Source of the DNA: Closterium sp. NIES-65
Lineage: Eukaryota; Streptophyta; Zygnematophyceae; Desmidiales; Closteriaceae
Assembly (NCBI GenBank): GCA_948144175.1
Contig: CANXME010001453.1
Span: forward strand, 1,984,001-2,048,000
DNA: 64,000 nucleotides
Direction: 5' to 3'
Both the position numbers and the translations under genes were made by a program. This document shows, piece by piece, positions 13,301 to 22,790 of the stretch. Within the stretch, counting starts at the first letter, position 1. Each line of letters begins with the position of its first letter. Under the pieces are notes generated by a model. That model was not told where the DNA came from, ran no database searches, and saw only the letters and a list, made by a program, of their open reading frames with translations.

Positions 13301-16194
13301 GACAGAACACGTCGAGAGGTGGGGTGGTAGAACTGCCACCCAGGGGCGTCGGGGGGGAACCCCAGGAAGACGCAGGGAGCAGCGCGAGGGGACAGCTTGT
13401 CCGCAGACAAGTCGCGGACAAACGCCCGAGATCCCCAGACCCGGAACGCCGACGCATCGCCAACCTTCCCCGTCCACATCAAGACTGGGGACATCGCGGG
13501 TCGAGAGACCCGGGGGTGAAGGTTGATCTGATGCGCGGCGTACCTGACCGCAAACGGCCACAGAAAATGGGGGGCAGCCGCATGCATCATGGACGTACGA
13601 GCGACGTCCATGACCATGCCAATGCGGCGCTCAGCAATCCCATTCTGCTGTGGTGAGTCCGGAAGCGTGAAGGTCTGACGAATGCCTCGCGCACGACAGT
13701 AGGCACTCAGGAGGCCAGAGGAGAACTCTCCGCCTCTGTCCGAGTGCAGACGCAAAACAGGAAAGTCAGAGCCAAAGCTCCTCCGAAGCTGGAGACGAGC
13801 TGCGCGGATCCAAACGATCAACACCTCAGTGACCTCACCCTTGCTGCGCAAGGGGAAGACTGTGGTGTAACGCGAGTAGTCGTCAACCACCAGCAGGAAG
13901 TAGCGCTCCTGACCCTGTCCACAGACGCGGGCTGGGCCCCACACGTCCATGTGAAGCGTCTGCAACGGGGCCTCTGTCGGAGGAAACTGGGAGGAGAGAG
14001 GGGCAGCACGCTGGCGCCCCTCGACACAGGGGACACAGGCAGGGCCAGGGCCCGGAGGAAAGGGAGGTAGGGACCGGGGAAGACCAGACACAAGGACTCG
14101 CGAGGCCATGCCTCTGAGCCGAAGCAGAGAGGGGTGGCCAAGGCGGTGGTGCCAGAGGAGGGTCTCGTGAGACAGACGACGACACGAGCAGGGGGCTGAC
14201 TCAGGACCGGACCTGGACGCTGCAGCAAACACCTGACCAGACGAAGGGACCCTACCAGACGTAGTACCTGGAGGAGAAGCAGTGGTCAGTGTGTACAGGC
14301 TCGACCCTGGCCGACGTGTGAACGTAGCCAGGTGGCGACCTGTATCCGCCTCAGTGCAGTGAGTCACCCGCTGACGAGCAGGGGTGAACTGGTGGACACC
14401 CGCATCCTGGAGGTCAGCACCACTCACCGAGTTCGTCGAGAACGAGGGGAGGTAGAGACCAGTCAGGGTGCCAGAGGGGGCCGCCGGACACGGGAGGACA
14501 GTGGAGAAGCGAGACAGGACAGGCCCCCCAGAGGGGTCAGCCAGGGACACCGCAACCGGCCGACTCAGTGGCGTGAGAGTGGTGCGGTCCCGAAAGAAGG
14601 AGCGAGACGCTCCAGAGTCAAGGGTGAAGGTGTGAGAGGCCGAAGCCGACACAGTACCTGAGAGGGCAGACTCACCAGCACCTGAGAGCACAGACGCACT
14701 GGCACCTAGAGCAGCAGCCTCACTAGTACCTGACGCGGCAGTACCAATGCCCGGGTCGGGCGGGAAACACCGGTAACAGTCATCCTCATCACTACCAGTC
14801 ACAGCATACATAGCAGAGAGAATAGCATCAAAGTCAAGATCATAAATGGCTACACCAGCCCTAGACAGTTCCCCCCAGCGGGGGATCTCAGCGGCCTCCG
14901 GAAACTGCTGACGCCAGGCGTCGGTCAGGCGGCCAAAGCAGCGGCGCGCTGTGTGGGTGCCTCCACACCTCTCCCCCGCACGGTCGCCGGAGCGAAGAAC
15001 GTAGGGGCAGGGACCAAACGCACCACCACGCTGACGCTGCAAGTACCACTCACGGAGCTGCTGAGGGGCGGGGACGGTGCGAGACCGCTGCTGCTGCTGC
15101 TGCTGCTGCTGGCGCTGACCACCCCCAGAGCTGCTCCGCTGGGACGAGCCACTCCGACCCCCGCCGCCTCCGCCACTCCCGCCTCCACCGCCACTCCCAC
15201 CTCCACCGCCACCCCCGTCTCCACCGCCACCGCCCCCACCGGTACCCTCGCCCCCGCCTCCTCCGCTGCCGCCTCCGCCGCCACCTCCGCCTCCACCTCC
15301 TCCACCGGTACCCCCACTCCCGCCACCACCTCCACCGCCACCCCCACTCCCCCCGCCACCCCCACCTCCTCCGCCACTGCCTCCTCTAGATCCACCCGCT
15401 CCCTTGCCCCCCTTGCCCTTGCCAGAGCGGCGTCTGCCGCTGGGGGCAGACGCCGCACCGACCGACTCAAAACCAGCGAGGTCGGCCGTAGCAGCAGAGG
15501 CGACAGAGGGCAGCAGGGGGGAAGGAGAACACCCCTCAAAGATGGGGGTGCGAGGGTCACCCCTAGAGGCCCCTACAGCGACTATACTCTTCTCAGCCGC
15601 TAGCAGGGACTCCTCAAGGAGGTCGACAGTGAGGGTGGTGGGACAGACAGCGAGAAACTGGTCCCTAACGACACGAAGGGACTCAGGAAGACGGGTGACG
15701 AGAAAGTAGAGAGTGATATACATGGGAGGAGGGTTTGCGGCGCGGAACTCAGCAGGAAGGGCAGCGCGGTAGCGAGCGTCACTAGTGCGGAGGTGGGTAA
15801 CGAGGTCAGCGACAGTGGGAAAGGAAGCGAGGTCAGGGAAGAGAAACGGTAGCATGAGGCGGCTAAGGGTAGCGGAGGAAGGAGAGGAGTAGCGTGCAAC
15901 TACAGCGTCGTACAAGGCCTGAGCGGTCTTGCACTGACTAAAGTGGGCACGCTCAGAGGAAGGGAGGTGGCGACGCACAGCAAGACGTGCAGCAGCATCG
16001 CGGGTCGCCCACTTGGAGCGAACGGCAGAGTCAGCATCAGCAGGCGGGGCAGGGACAGCTCCAGAGACAAAGTCAAAGAGAGAGACCTCATCTATCGCAT
16101 CACACAGTAAGTACAGCTGCAGGTCTTCAATCCAGACGGCAAAGTCAATGGCCCTCCCCTCAGCGTCAAAAGTAAGAACATTGGGGGTGGCCAT
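10354..16194 (-). CDS. Copia family A gag-pol polyprotein
   Basis: A single frame of about 1945 residues. I prefer the Met of MATPNVLTFDAEG at 16194 over one seven codons upstream because related elements start at the equivalent MAS/MAT. Order: gag (residues 1 to about 230), Gly/Ser-rich segment (about 250-370), Gln run, a C-x13-C-x3-H-x4-C cluster, aspartic protease (LDSGAS), GAG-pre-integrase (WHHRLGH), integrase core (DVWG, HSDRGGE, PQQNGIAER), a Pro/Ala-rich linker with repeated EPGGA units (about 12950-13100), reverse transcriptase (FLQGSL, YVDDLVF) and RNase H (ADASWADD, ...NTADVFTKAL). In Copia elements this precursor is processed by its own protease. Confidence 0.95.
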   Translation of the reverse strand: MATPNVLTFDAEGRAIDFAVWIEDLQLYLLCDAIDEVSLFDFVSGAVPAPPADADSAVRSKWATRDAAARLAVRRHLPSSERAHFSQCKTAQALYDAVVARYSSPSSATLSRLMLPFLFPDLASFPTVADLVTHLRTSDARYRAALPAEFRAANPPPMYITLYFLVTRLPESLRVVRDQFLAVCPTTLTVDLLEESLLAAEKSIVAVGASRGDPRTPIFEGCSPSPLLPSVASAATADLAGFESVGAASAPSGRRRSGKGKGGKGAGGSRGGSGGGGGGGGGSGGGGGGGGGSGGTGGGGGGGGGGGGGSGGGGGEGTGGGGGGGDGGGGGGGSGGGGGSGGGGGGRSGSSQRSSSGGGQRQQQQQQQQRSRTVPAPQQLREWYLQRQRGGAFGPCPYVLRSGDRAGERCGGTHTARRCFGRLTDAWRQQFPEAAEIPRWGELSRAGVAIYDLDFDAILSAMYAVTGSDEDDCYRCFPPDPGIGTAASGTSEAAALGASASVLSGAGESALSGTVSASASHTFTLDSGASRSFFRDRTTLTPLSRPVAVSLADPSGGPVLSRFSTVLPCPAAPSGTLTGLYLPSFSTNSVSGADLQDAGVHQFTPARQRVTHCTEADTGRHLATFTRRPGSSLYTLTTASPPGTTSGRVPSSGQVFAAASRSGPESAPCSCRRLSHETLLWHHRLGHPSLLRLRGMASRVLVSGLPRSLPPFPPGPGPACVPCVEGRQRAAPLSSQFPPTEAPLQTLHMDVWGPARVCGQGQERYFLLVVDDYSRYTTVFPLRSKGEVTEVLIVWIRAARLQLRRSFGSDFPVLRLHSDRGGEFSSGLLSAYCRARGIRQTFTLPDSPQQNGIAERRIGMVMDVARTSMMHAAAPHFLWPFAVRYAAHQINLHPRVSRPAMSPVLMWTGKVGDASAFRVWGSRAFVRDLSADKLSPRAAPCVFLGFPPDAPGWQFYHPTSRRVLSSQDVTFNESVPYYRLFPYRTPSLPPPPLFLVPGPPPVVPLPPQGPAPSGVSQVDAVEPVEVTGDSGAAGGAEPGGAEPGGAEPGGAEPGGAVPGGAEPGGAEPGGTEPGGAEPGGASSRREPLSPPELREWFARRWRRAAGAGGSSAAEGTAVARPDGARPLGVGAAGSESSPGAGTAEGVVAEPAAGGPPAGTPGAASGASGGAAGGAAGVGAPAGAAGAVPAVSSVAARPRPYFVPLLQQVLGLTPSPPPVEGPQPVQSQPQLQPASPLPAPSPYAGPTGGLTERREPASRPASPVRPARASGLGSRQRPPPVPGTHRMSLRPSTAPLRAPLPSPPASSLPALADPESDSLRAASPTVTRLLATAVTDPSFESSAASALVTELVDFAARCRLDYAARLVTESESACPPSVGGECALGTDVLEDRQEEFQCLAAASPRLASVLLAPEGDPDAPDIPTPRSYAEAIEGPYSSQWQAAMDAEMASWKSTGTYVDAVPPPGANIVSGMWIFRVKRPPGSPPVFKARYVARGFSQRQGVDYFQTFSPTPKMTTLRVLLHVAAHRDYELHSLDFSTAFLQGSLHEEIWLRRPPGFTGSFPPGTQWSLRRPVYGLRQAPREWHDTLRTTLAALGFAPSTADPSLFLRTDTSLPPFYILVYVDDLVFATADTAGLAYVKSELQKRHTCTDLGELRSYLGLQITRDRARRTITLTQSHMVQQVLQRFGFTYSSPQATPLPTRHSLSALPSDESVESSGPFAELVGCLMYLMTCTRPDLAYPLSILARFVAPGRHRPEHMAAAKRVLRYLCSTSGMGLVLGGRSPVVLTGHADASWADDQATQRSSQGYSFSLGSGSVSWRATRSSSVLGSSCEAEIYAGAMAAQELRWLTYLLTDLGEPPRSPPVLYVDNKAMLALCREQRLEHRTKHIALRYFLARELQQRGQLRLAYVASEANTADVFTKALAPCDHQRCCTQLGLVPVLPHLLCS

Positions 16195-16389
16195 GGCAGC
16201 AGCTGAAAGTCTCACCGGGCTGGAAGAGTCGGGTAGGTCAGCAGCAGAGGAACACAGCTCAGGGACAGCAGCACGGCTCCTCAGGTGGCTCGCGTGGCTC
16301 AGGCGGCTCGGGCGGCTCGGGCGGCTCGGGCGGCTCGCGCGGCTCGGGTGGCGTAGGGGCTGACGGGCGGCGCGGGCTGCTGGGGCTGC

Positions 16390-17380
16390 TCACGTGCAGT
16401 ACGGCGGGCTGCAGCAGGGCCGGTGGTGGGCTGTAGCAGGGCCGGTGGCGGGCTGTAGCAGGGCCGGTGGCGGGCTGCAGCAGGGCCGGCGGCGGCTGTA
16501 GCAGGGCCGGTGGCGGGCTGTAGCAGGGCCGGTGGCGGGCTGTAGCAGGGGCCGGTGGCGGCTGTAGCAGGGCCGGTGGCGGGCTGTAGCAGGGCCGGCG
16601 GCGGGCTGTAGTAGGGGCCGGTGGCGGCTGTAGCAGGGCCGGTGGCGGGCTATAGCAGGGGCCGGTGCGGGCTGTAGTGGGGCCGACGAGGGGCCGAAGT
16701 GGGGCCTAGGCGGGCCGGCGGGCTGTAGGCGGGGCCGACGCGGCGGGCTGTAGCAGGGGCCGGTGGCGGGCCTAAGCGGGGCCAGCGCGGGGCCGACAGG
16801 GCGTAGGTGGGGCCGACGCGGGGCCGAAGAGGGGCCTAAGCGGGGCCGACGGAGCCTACGCGGGGCCGACACGGGGCCGAGACGGGGCCTGGGCGGGGCC
16901 TACGCGGGGCCGACGAGGTGTACGCGGGGCCGACGAGGTGTACGCGGGGCCGACGAGGTGTACGCGGGGCCGACGAGGTGTACGCGGGGCCGACGAGGTG
17001 TACGCGGGGTCGACGAGGTGTACGCGGGGTCGACGAGGGGTACGCGGGGCCGACGAGGTGTACGCGGGGCCGACGAGGTGTACGCGGGGCCGACGAGGTG
17101 TACGCGGGGTCGACGAGGGGTACGCGGGGCCGACGAGGGGTACGCGGGGCCTACGCGGGGCCGACGAGGGGTACGCGGGGCCTACGCGGGGCCTACGTGG
17201 GGCCGACGAGGGGTACGCGGGGCCTACGCGGGGCCGACGAGGGGTACGCGGGGCCGACGAGGGGTACGCGGGGCCTACGCGGGGCCGACGAGGGGTACGC
17301 GGGGCCGACGAGGGGCCTAAGCAGGGGCCGACGAGGGGCCTAAGCGGGGGGCCGACGAGGGGCCTAAGCGGGAGCACGAC
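16390..17380. repeat. GC-rich tandem-repeat leader of Copia family A
   Basis: Two repeat types fill the untranslated leader. From 16400 to about 16690 the unit is a roughly 20-bp ggctgtagcagggccggtgg. From about 16900 to 17340 it is a 20-bp gaggtgtacgcggggccgac unit with a shorter variant (ggggcctacgc). Neither strand encodes anything recognisable. The long GRRGVRGADE-like frames are produced by the repeat period. Copy-number change here is likely. Confidence 0.88.
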
Positions 17381-17482
17381 GGGAGGGGCGACTCGGAGGG
17401 TCGCTAAAAAAAATGCGCGCCTCGGGGCGCGCTTCGGTGGGCCCTAGGAACAGGCCCTAGGAAGGGACCTGCTCTGATTCCA

Positions 17483-17615
17483 TGAGAAAGTACGAACGAG
17501 AAGTGAATGACTATGAAAAAGAAGTGGGTACAAATAGGAAACCCTAATTGGGTTGTACCCCCTATGGGATACCCCACTATAGCCTACAGAAATAAGTAAG
17601 CTATATGTTCTGACA
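17483..17615 (-). repeat. 5' LTR of Copia family A
   Basis: 133 bp, identical by eye to 10009-10141, with TG...CA ends and the duplication TTCGC outside. Confidence 0.93.
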
Positions 17616-17961
17616 TTCGCATCCGCCCACTTCATTCCTCATAGTTGGAGTCATCCAAAGCCTCGATCTTGGACGGTAGCGGTTCACTCTTCTTGTCAGC
17701 TGCATCTCCACTCCCTTGGCTCAACTTTTTCGCTCCCAATCACAGGGTTCAGCTCCTCCCTTTTGCTGGTCACAATATAGATCCACAAAATCTTCACAAG
17801 TATCGGCGCCAACGAAATTTCGGCAGAGTTTCTCCTTAGTAGAAGTTACATCCAACCTTCAAAACACCACTTAAACACGCCCACAGGCCATGGTGGGTCT
17901 AGAAGGGTCTTAATACCTCAGTATACTCCTCACAAAGTCCTCAATCAGCTCTGATACCACT

Positions 17962-18787
17962 TGTTAGGGATTAAGGACGAAGTCTAGAATGTTCAGGGGC
18001 CGAAATATATCAAAATCGTTGGTCCATGATTCTGGACAGAAACGTCGTCGTCACAAGAAACGCCGTCGACAAAAAACGCACTGTTAAAATATGTAGCCCT
18101 TGACTAAGGCTACCTTTCCCAATTTGAATCGTATCATATAGTGGAGTGTAACTCGAGTTATGATTTCGGCGCACTAGGGGGTATGCTGCCACAGTAACTT
18201 AACCCAATCACAATAATCTCGAGGATTAACACACAAGGAAGTTGGAACCAGGTAGGAGGGAAGAGTAGGACAAGAGGGAAGGTCCCATGGGAATCCCCAA
18301 CCAAGGAAACCCCATACCACCCAATTCCCCTCTCTATAGGCACCCCAACTTTGACATTTGTCATTTTCCCAACCCATTTTATCCACCTCACCCAACTTGG
18401 CCACACTTGCCAACTTGGTTTGGCTTCTCCCAACCACTTGGCATCATCTACAGTAATGGGGACGAATTTCTCAACCCCCAACAGTCTATACCCCTTATAG
18501 AGGCAACCCCACAACTTCCCATAGTCGTCGCATCACAAACAAAACTCCGAACGATCATAACTTTCTCGTTCTTGCTCCGATCGCGACGATTCTTGGTTTG
18601 TCGGAAAGCTATTGAGCAGAGAAGTCAATTAAGGCTTTAGTTCGAGCAAGATGAAATTCACACACACTCAAAAAGTCCAAACCATGCCGAACAAAAATTC
18701 TTGCACACGCTCACACCACGCATGCAATGCACGAACATATGATGGGAGGCAGATAGACGTCAATGCGAATGATAGTCTCACATAACA
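17962..18787 (-). repeat. 5' LTR of Copia family B copy 1
   Basis: An 826-bp LTR starting TGTTAG and ending TAACA. It resembles the two 876-bp LTRs of copy 2 but is clearly more diverged, so this copy is older. The sequence beyond it (18788-18846) resembles the RNase H region of family C, so copy 1 probably landed in a family C element. Confidence 0.85.
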
Positions 18788-20061
18788 GCAGACTGTCCTT
18801 CAGGTGGACAACAATCGCCGAGGGTCTAGGGCTAAAGGGAAACCTCTGTCAACGGGAGTTGTGGTTAACCCCGTCCTCGCTTAGGCCGAGCCGGCTTCTG
18901 GTCGGGTGTGCGGGAGTTGCAGCCGACCTGGAGTAGTAGGCGAGCTGGTCGGCGGGACTGGTCGACCTGCATGGGGGCCACTGCAAGGGCGCCGACTTCG
19001 GGAGGGCGCCAACTTCGGGTAATCAACTTGGGAAGTCGACCGGTGGAGGCCGTTGACTTCGTGACACCGACTTGGGGCAGCCGACTTGGGTGGTTGGCTG
19101 ACAGGTGTGCTGGTCGACCTGGAGTTGGTCGACTAAGAGTGTTGTCGACCTGCGGCTGGTCGACCAAGAGTGTGATCAACTTGGTGAGGTCGAATGGAAG
19201 TGGTCGTCGACTCGGGTGGTCAACGAGCACGCGCAGGAGCAGCTGGTCGACGTGGTTGCCCAGTCGACCAGGTTACCTGGGTGACGAGGTTCTGCGGAGG
19301 AATGTGACGGTCGCCCGTGTGGTTTTGGTGAGACCGACCTCGGTGGTGGCATCCCGAGGTCGACGTATCTGATCAAAAGTAGTCGTTAGCACAAGGAAGA
19401 TTTGGTGCGTGCGCTGTGTAGGTCACGAGGCACAGCACGCCAATCATCAGCGAGCACCTGCGACGCCGTTGGAGGACTACCCCGACCTGTGTGCAGAGTT
19501 CCGCGTTGTACAGCTGCTGACCTTCACGGTCATCTCGCGGTGCTGCTTGCCGGGTGTGCAAATTGCCCTAAAGCCGTGCAGAGACTACCTTGACGCCGGC
19601 CACCAGGCGTGGCACTTCACTGAGTCAACGTACAAGGTCACCAACGATCTGTACATCGGCCGGCTCGAGGAGCAGATGACGCACCTGCGGATGGGCGACG
19701 AGGAGACGGCGTCTGACTACTGCAACCACGCACGACGAATTCTCGCCACCATGAGGATGTCCCGCGTGAAGTACTCGATGGCGTCGTACATCACCCTCGT
19801 CCTGAAGGGGCTAGCAAGCAGCTACTACTTGATGAAGCGGATGTCGGTGGTGCCGAGCACGAGGATTCCCTGACCTCGTATATTCTCCGGGACGAGGCGA
19901 TGCAGGAGGCCGAGCGGTCCTTGGAGCTCCTGCCGCAGGTGAACTACGGGGCCCCGGCGAAGCAAGGTGGTCAACCAGGATAGCGCGGGCAACCTGGGGG
20001 TAGTAGAAGCAGTGGCGGTAGACAGAACAAGGACGCCGACAAGCAGAAGTCGGCCAAGGAG

Positions 20062-20937
20062 TGTTAGAGATTAAGGATCGAGTCTGTGAAGATTAGGAGC
20101 CTAAATTTCTCAAAATCGTTGGCTTGAAATTCTGGACAGAATCGTCGAGTTCACAAGAAACGTCGTCGGCTTAACTTGCACCGTTAGAATTGTCTCAAAC
20201 TCAAGTATGTTGTAGCCTGTAACCAGGGCTATCTTTCCCAATTTGAATCGTATCAAATGGTGGAGTAAATCTCGAGTTATGATTTTCGGCGCACTAGGGG
20301 GTATGCTGCCACATGCTTAACTCAATCACAATGGTTCTCACAAGTTCCACAAAGTTACACACAAGAGAGTTAGGGTAGCACTAAACCAGGTAGGAGGGAA
20401 GAGGAGGACGAGAGGGAAGGTCCCAAGAGATTCCCCAACCAAGGAAACCCCATGCCACACAATTCCCTTCCCCATAGGCAACCCCACTTTCACATTTGTC
20501 ACTTTCCCAACTCATGCCATCCACCTCAACCCACTTGGCCACACTTGCCAACCTGGTTTGGCTTCACCCAACCACATGGCAGCATTCTACAGTGATGGGT
20601 TCGAATTCCCAACCCCCAAAAGTCTGTACCCCATATTGAGTCAACCCCACAACTTCCCATAGTCGCCACAACCGAAGTACAGAAAGCATACGAACTCCAA
20701 CGTTCGTAACTTTCTTGTTATTGCTCCGATCGCGACGATTCTTGGCTCGTCGGAAAGATCTTGAGCAGTGGAGTCACTTCAGATATCTGCTCAAGCCAAA
20801 TAACATTCACACACAGTCAGAAAATCCAAACCACAGAAAAACACAAATTCTTGCGCACGATCATTTCACACATGCAACGCACGAACACATGATGGGAGGC
20901 AGACAGACGTGAATGCAAATGATAGCATCACATAACA
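20062..20937 (-). repeat. 3' LTR of Copia family B copy 2
   Basis: 876 bp with TGTTA/TAACA inverted ends, paired with 25664-26539. Confidence 0.92.
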
Positions 20938-22747
20938 AACTCCCCCTCTGGCTGCCAACCATCATCCCACATGCCATAGCTCAAGCATGCACCCTCAATG
21001 CACACTCATCCCAGCAAGCTTCATGCCCTTCCAATGCTCAGATTCAGCCAGGCGCTTGGTGAGAATGTCAGCCGCCTGCTGATGGGTCTTCACAATCTCC
21101 AGCCGCACCTCCTTGTCCACGAGCCTCCTTGTCCAATGCCACTTTGGCCTGATGTGCTTTGTGAAGCCATGAAGACAGGCATTCTTTGCAAGCTTCACCG
21201 CCGACTCATTGTCACAGAAAATCACAGTCGGCTCCCTTTGACCAACCCAAATCTCCTCTAGCAAACGCCTCAGCCACACCACCTCCTTTGCCCCATGATG
21301 AAGGGCCATGTACTCTGTCTCACACGAGGACAGCCCCACCTCGTTCTGCTTCTTGCTGCGCCAGCTCACTGCACCACCTCCAAAGAGGCACACATAGCCT
21401 CCAATGCTGGTGCCATCCGTCTTCACTGAGTTGAAGCTAGCGTCGGTGTAGCAAGTCAAGCGCATCTCCCCCTTGCTCAAATCAGCTGCACCCCTCTGTA
21501 GCCTCTGTCGCACAGCACTGTACTCCAAACCCACTGATGCCGTTGCACTCACATAGTGGACCAACCTCTTGGCCGCTTCCAGCTGCTCATGACTGGGGCG
21601 TGAAACCACACTGGCAAGCCTGGATGTTGCAAAGGCAATGTCAGGCCGTGTGTGGTTAGCCGCATAGTTGAGTGCCCCCACCATGGAGTGAAACAGCTTC
21701 CTGTCACTCTCTCCCACCACCTCCTCATCAGCACAGGGCTCTACGGTGAACCCTGAAGGCAGTGGGGTGGTTGGCTTCCCTCCATCTCGCAGCCATACTT
21801 CTCGGCCAGCCCCTCACAATACTTCCTCTGGTGCAACCTCAACACTCCCTTGTCAAGGTCCCTCTCCACATGCATCCCCAGGTAGTACTTCACGTCTCCC
21901 ATCTTGGAGCACTTGAACTGCATTTCCAGCATCTCCTCCACACGCTCAATCATTGCAGACGACTCAGAGAAGAGCAGTATGTCGTCCACATACACCAGGA
22001 GCATGAGAAACTGCTCCTTCTCTTGCAGCAGGAACAAGCTGTGATCGCACTCACTCTTCTTGAACCCCCCAGCCAGCAGTGTCTCCTCCAGTTTGTGGTA
22101 CCATGCACGAGGAGCCTGTTTCAGGCCATAGATGGCCTTCTTCAGCCTGCACACCCTGCCGCTCCCATCATCCAACCCCTCAGGCTGCAGCATGTACAGC
22201 TCCTCCAGAATGACTCCATTGAGGAAGGCGGTGGTAATGTCCAGCTGCTTTACCCGCCATCCACGGTATGCGGCCATCGCCAAAGACACTCTCAGTGTTG
22301 TGCCTTTTCCCACAGGAGCATAGAGCTCATCAAAATCCTTCCCCTTCGTCTGCTGGAACCCCTTAGCGACAAGCCTTGACTTGTAGCGCGTCAGCTCCCC
22401 ATCAGGTCCATACTTGTGCCTGAAGATCAGCTTCGAAGAGATTGCCTTCTTCCCAGGAGGCAGCTCACACAGCTCCCACGTCTCATTCTCCAGCCGTGAG
22501 TCGTACTCCTCCTTCACACTCTGCTTCCACTTCTCAGCATCGGGCCCACTCAAGGCCTCGGTAAGCGACTTGGGCTCAGGGACGGCTGCCCAGTAGCAGT
22601 GCGCTATCTCCTCCTCATCACACTGCTCAGCCACACTCCCAGCCCGTACCACCTTCGGCTTCCCAAAGCTCGGATAGGTCAGCCGGTTAGGAGGGCGCAC
22701 ATCCCTCTTAGGACGGTCAGCCGTACGTGCGGCACCTCGTGGAGCAT

Positions 22748-22748
22748 C

Positions 22749-22787
<39 letters not shown>
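22748..22787. repeat. CTG/CAG trinucleotide run in Copia family B
   Basis: About 13 repeats of ctg (cag on the coding strand) giving a Gln run in the linker between integrase and reverse transcriptase. Confidence 0.92.

Positions 22788-22790
<3 letters not shown>

Larger units (their letters stand above)
10009..17615 (-). mobile_element. Ty1/copia family A, young and apparently whole
   Basis: 133-bp LTRs at 10009-10141 and 17483-17615 are identical by eye and flanked by the duplication TTCGC (10004-10008 and 17616-17620). The primer-binding site (tggaatcagagcagg) adjoins 17482 on the minus strand. The polypurine tract (tttgggggtg) adjoins 10142. Between the leader (about 16390-17480) and the tract lies one long gag-pol frame. 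Identical LTRs and an open frame mean a very recent insertion. It looks whole. It landed in the gag region of family B copy 1. Confidence 0.95.
1636..18787 (-). mobile_element. Ty1/copia family B, copy 1 (split by two younger insertions)
   Basis: The visible pieces are 1636-2284, 9888-10008 and 17616-18787. Each aligns in order with the gag, primer-binding site and 5' LTR of family B copy 2 (24500-26539). The left piece encodes the zinc-knuckle region (CWYYKKSGHPWFKCF) and gag. The right piece holds the gag start, the primer-binding site next to 17961 (complementary to initiator Met tRNA, tggtatcagagc type) and the LTR at 17962-18787. Between the pieces sit a Ty3 element and a family A Copia, each flanked by its own 5-bp target duplication, so the order of insertion is clear. 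Pol and the 3' LTR are not in the window. It is broken and incomplete. Confidence 0.85.

Noticed and set aside
16763-17447. Gly/Arg-rich frames (GRRGVRGADE repeats)
   Set aside because: Tandem-repeat leader of the Copia element, with frames on several phases and both strands.
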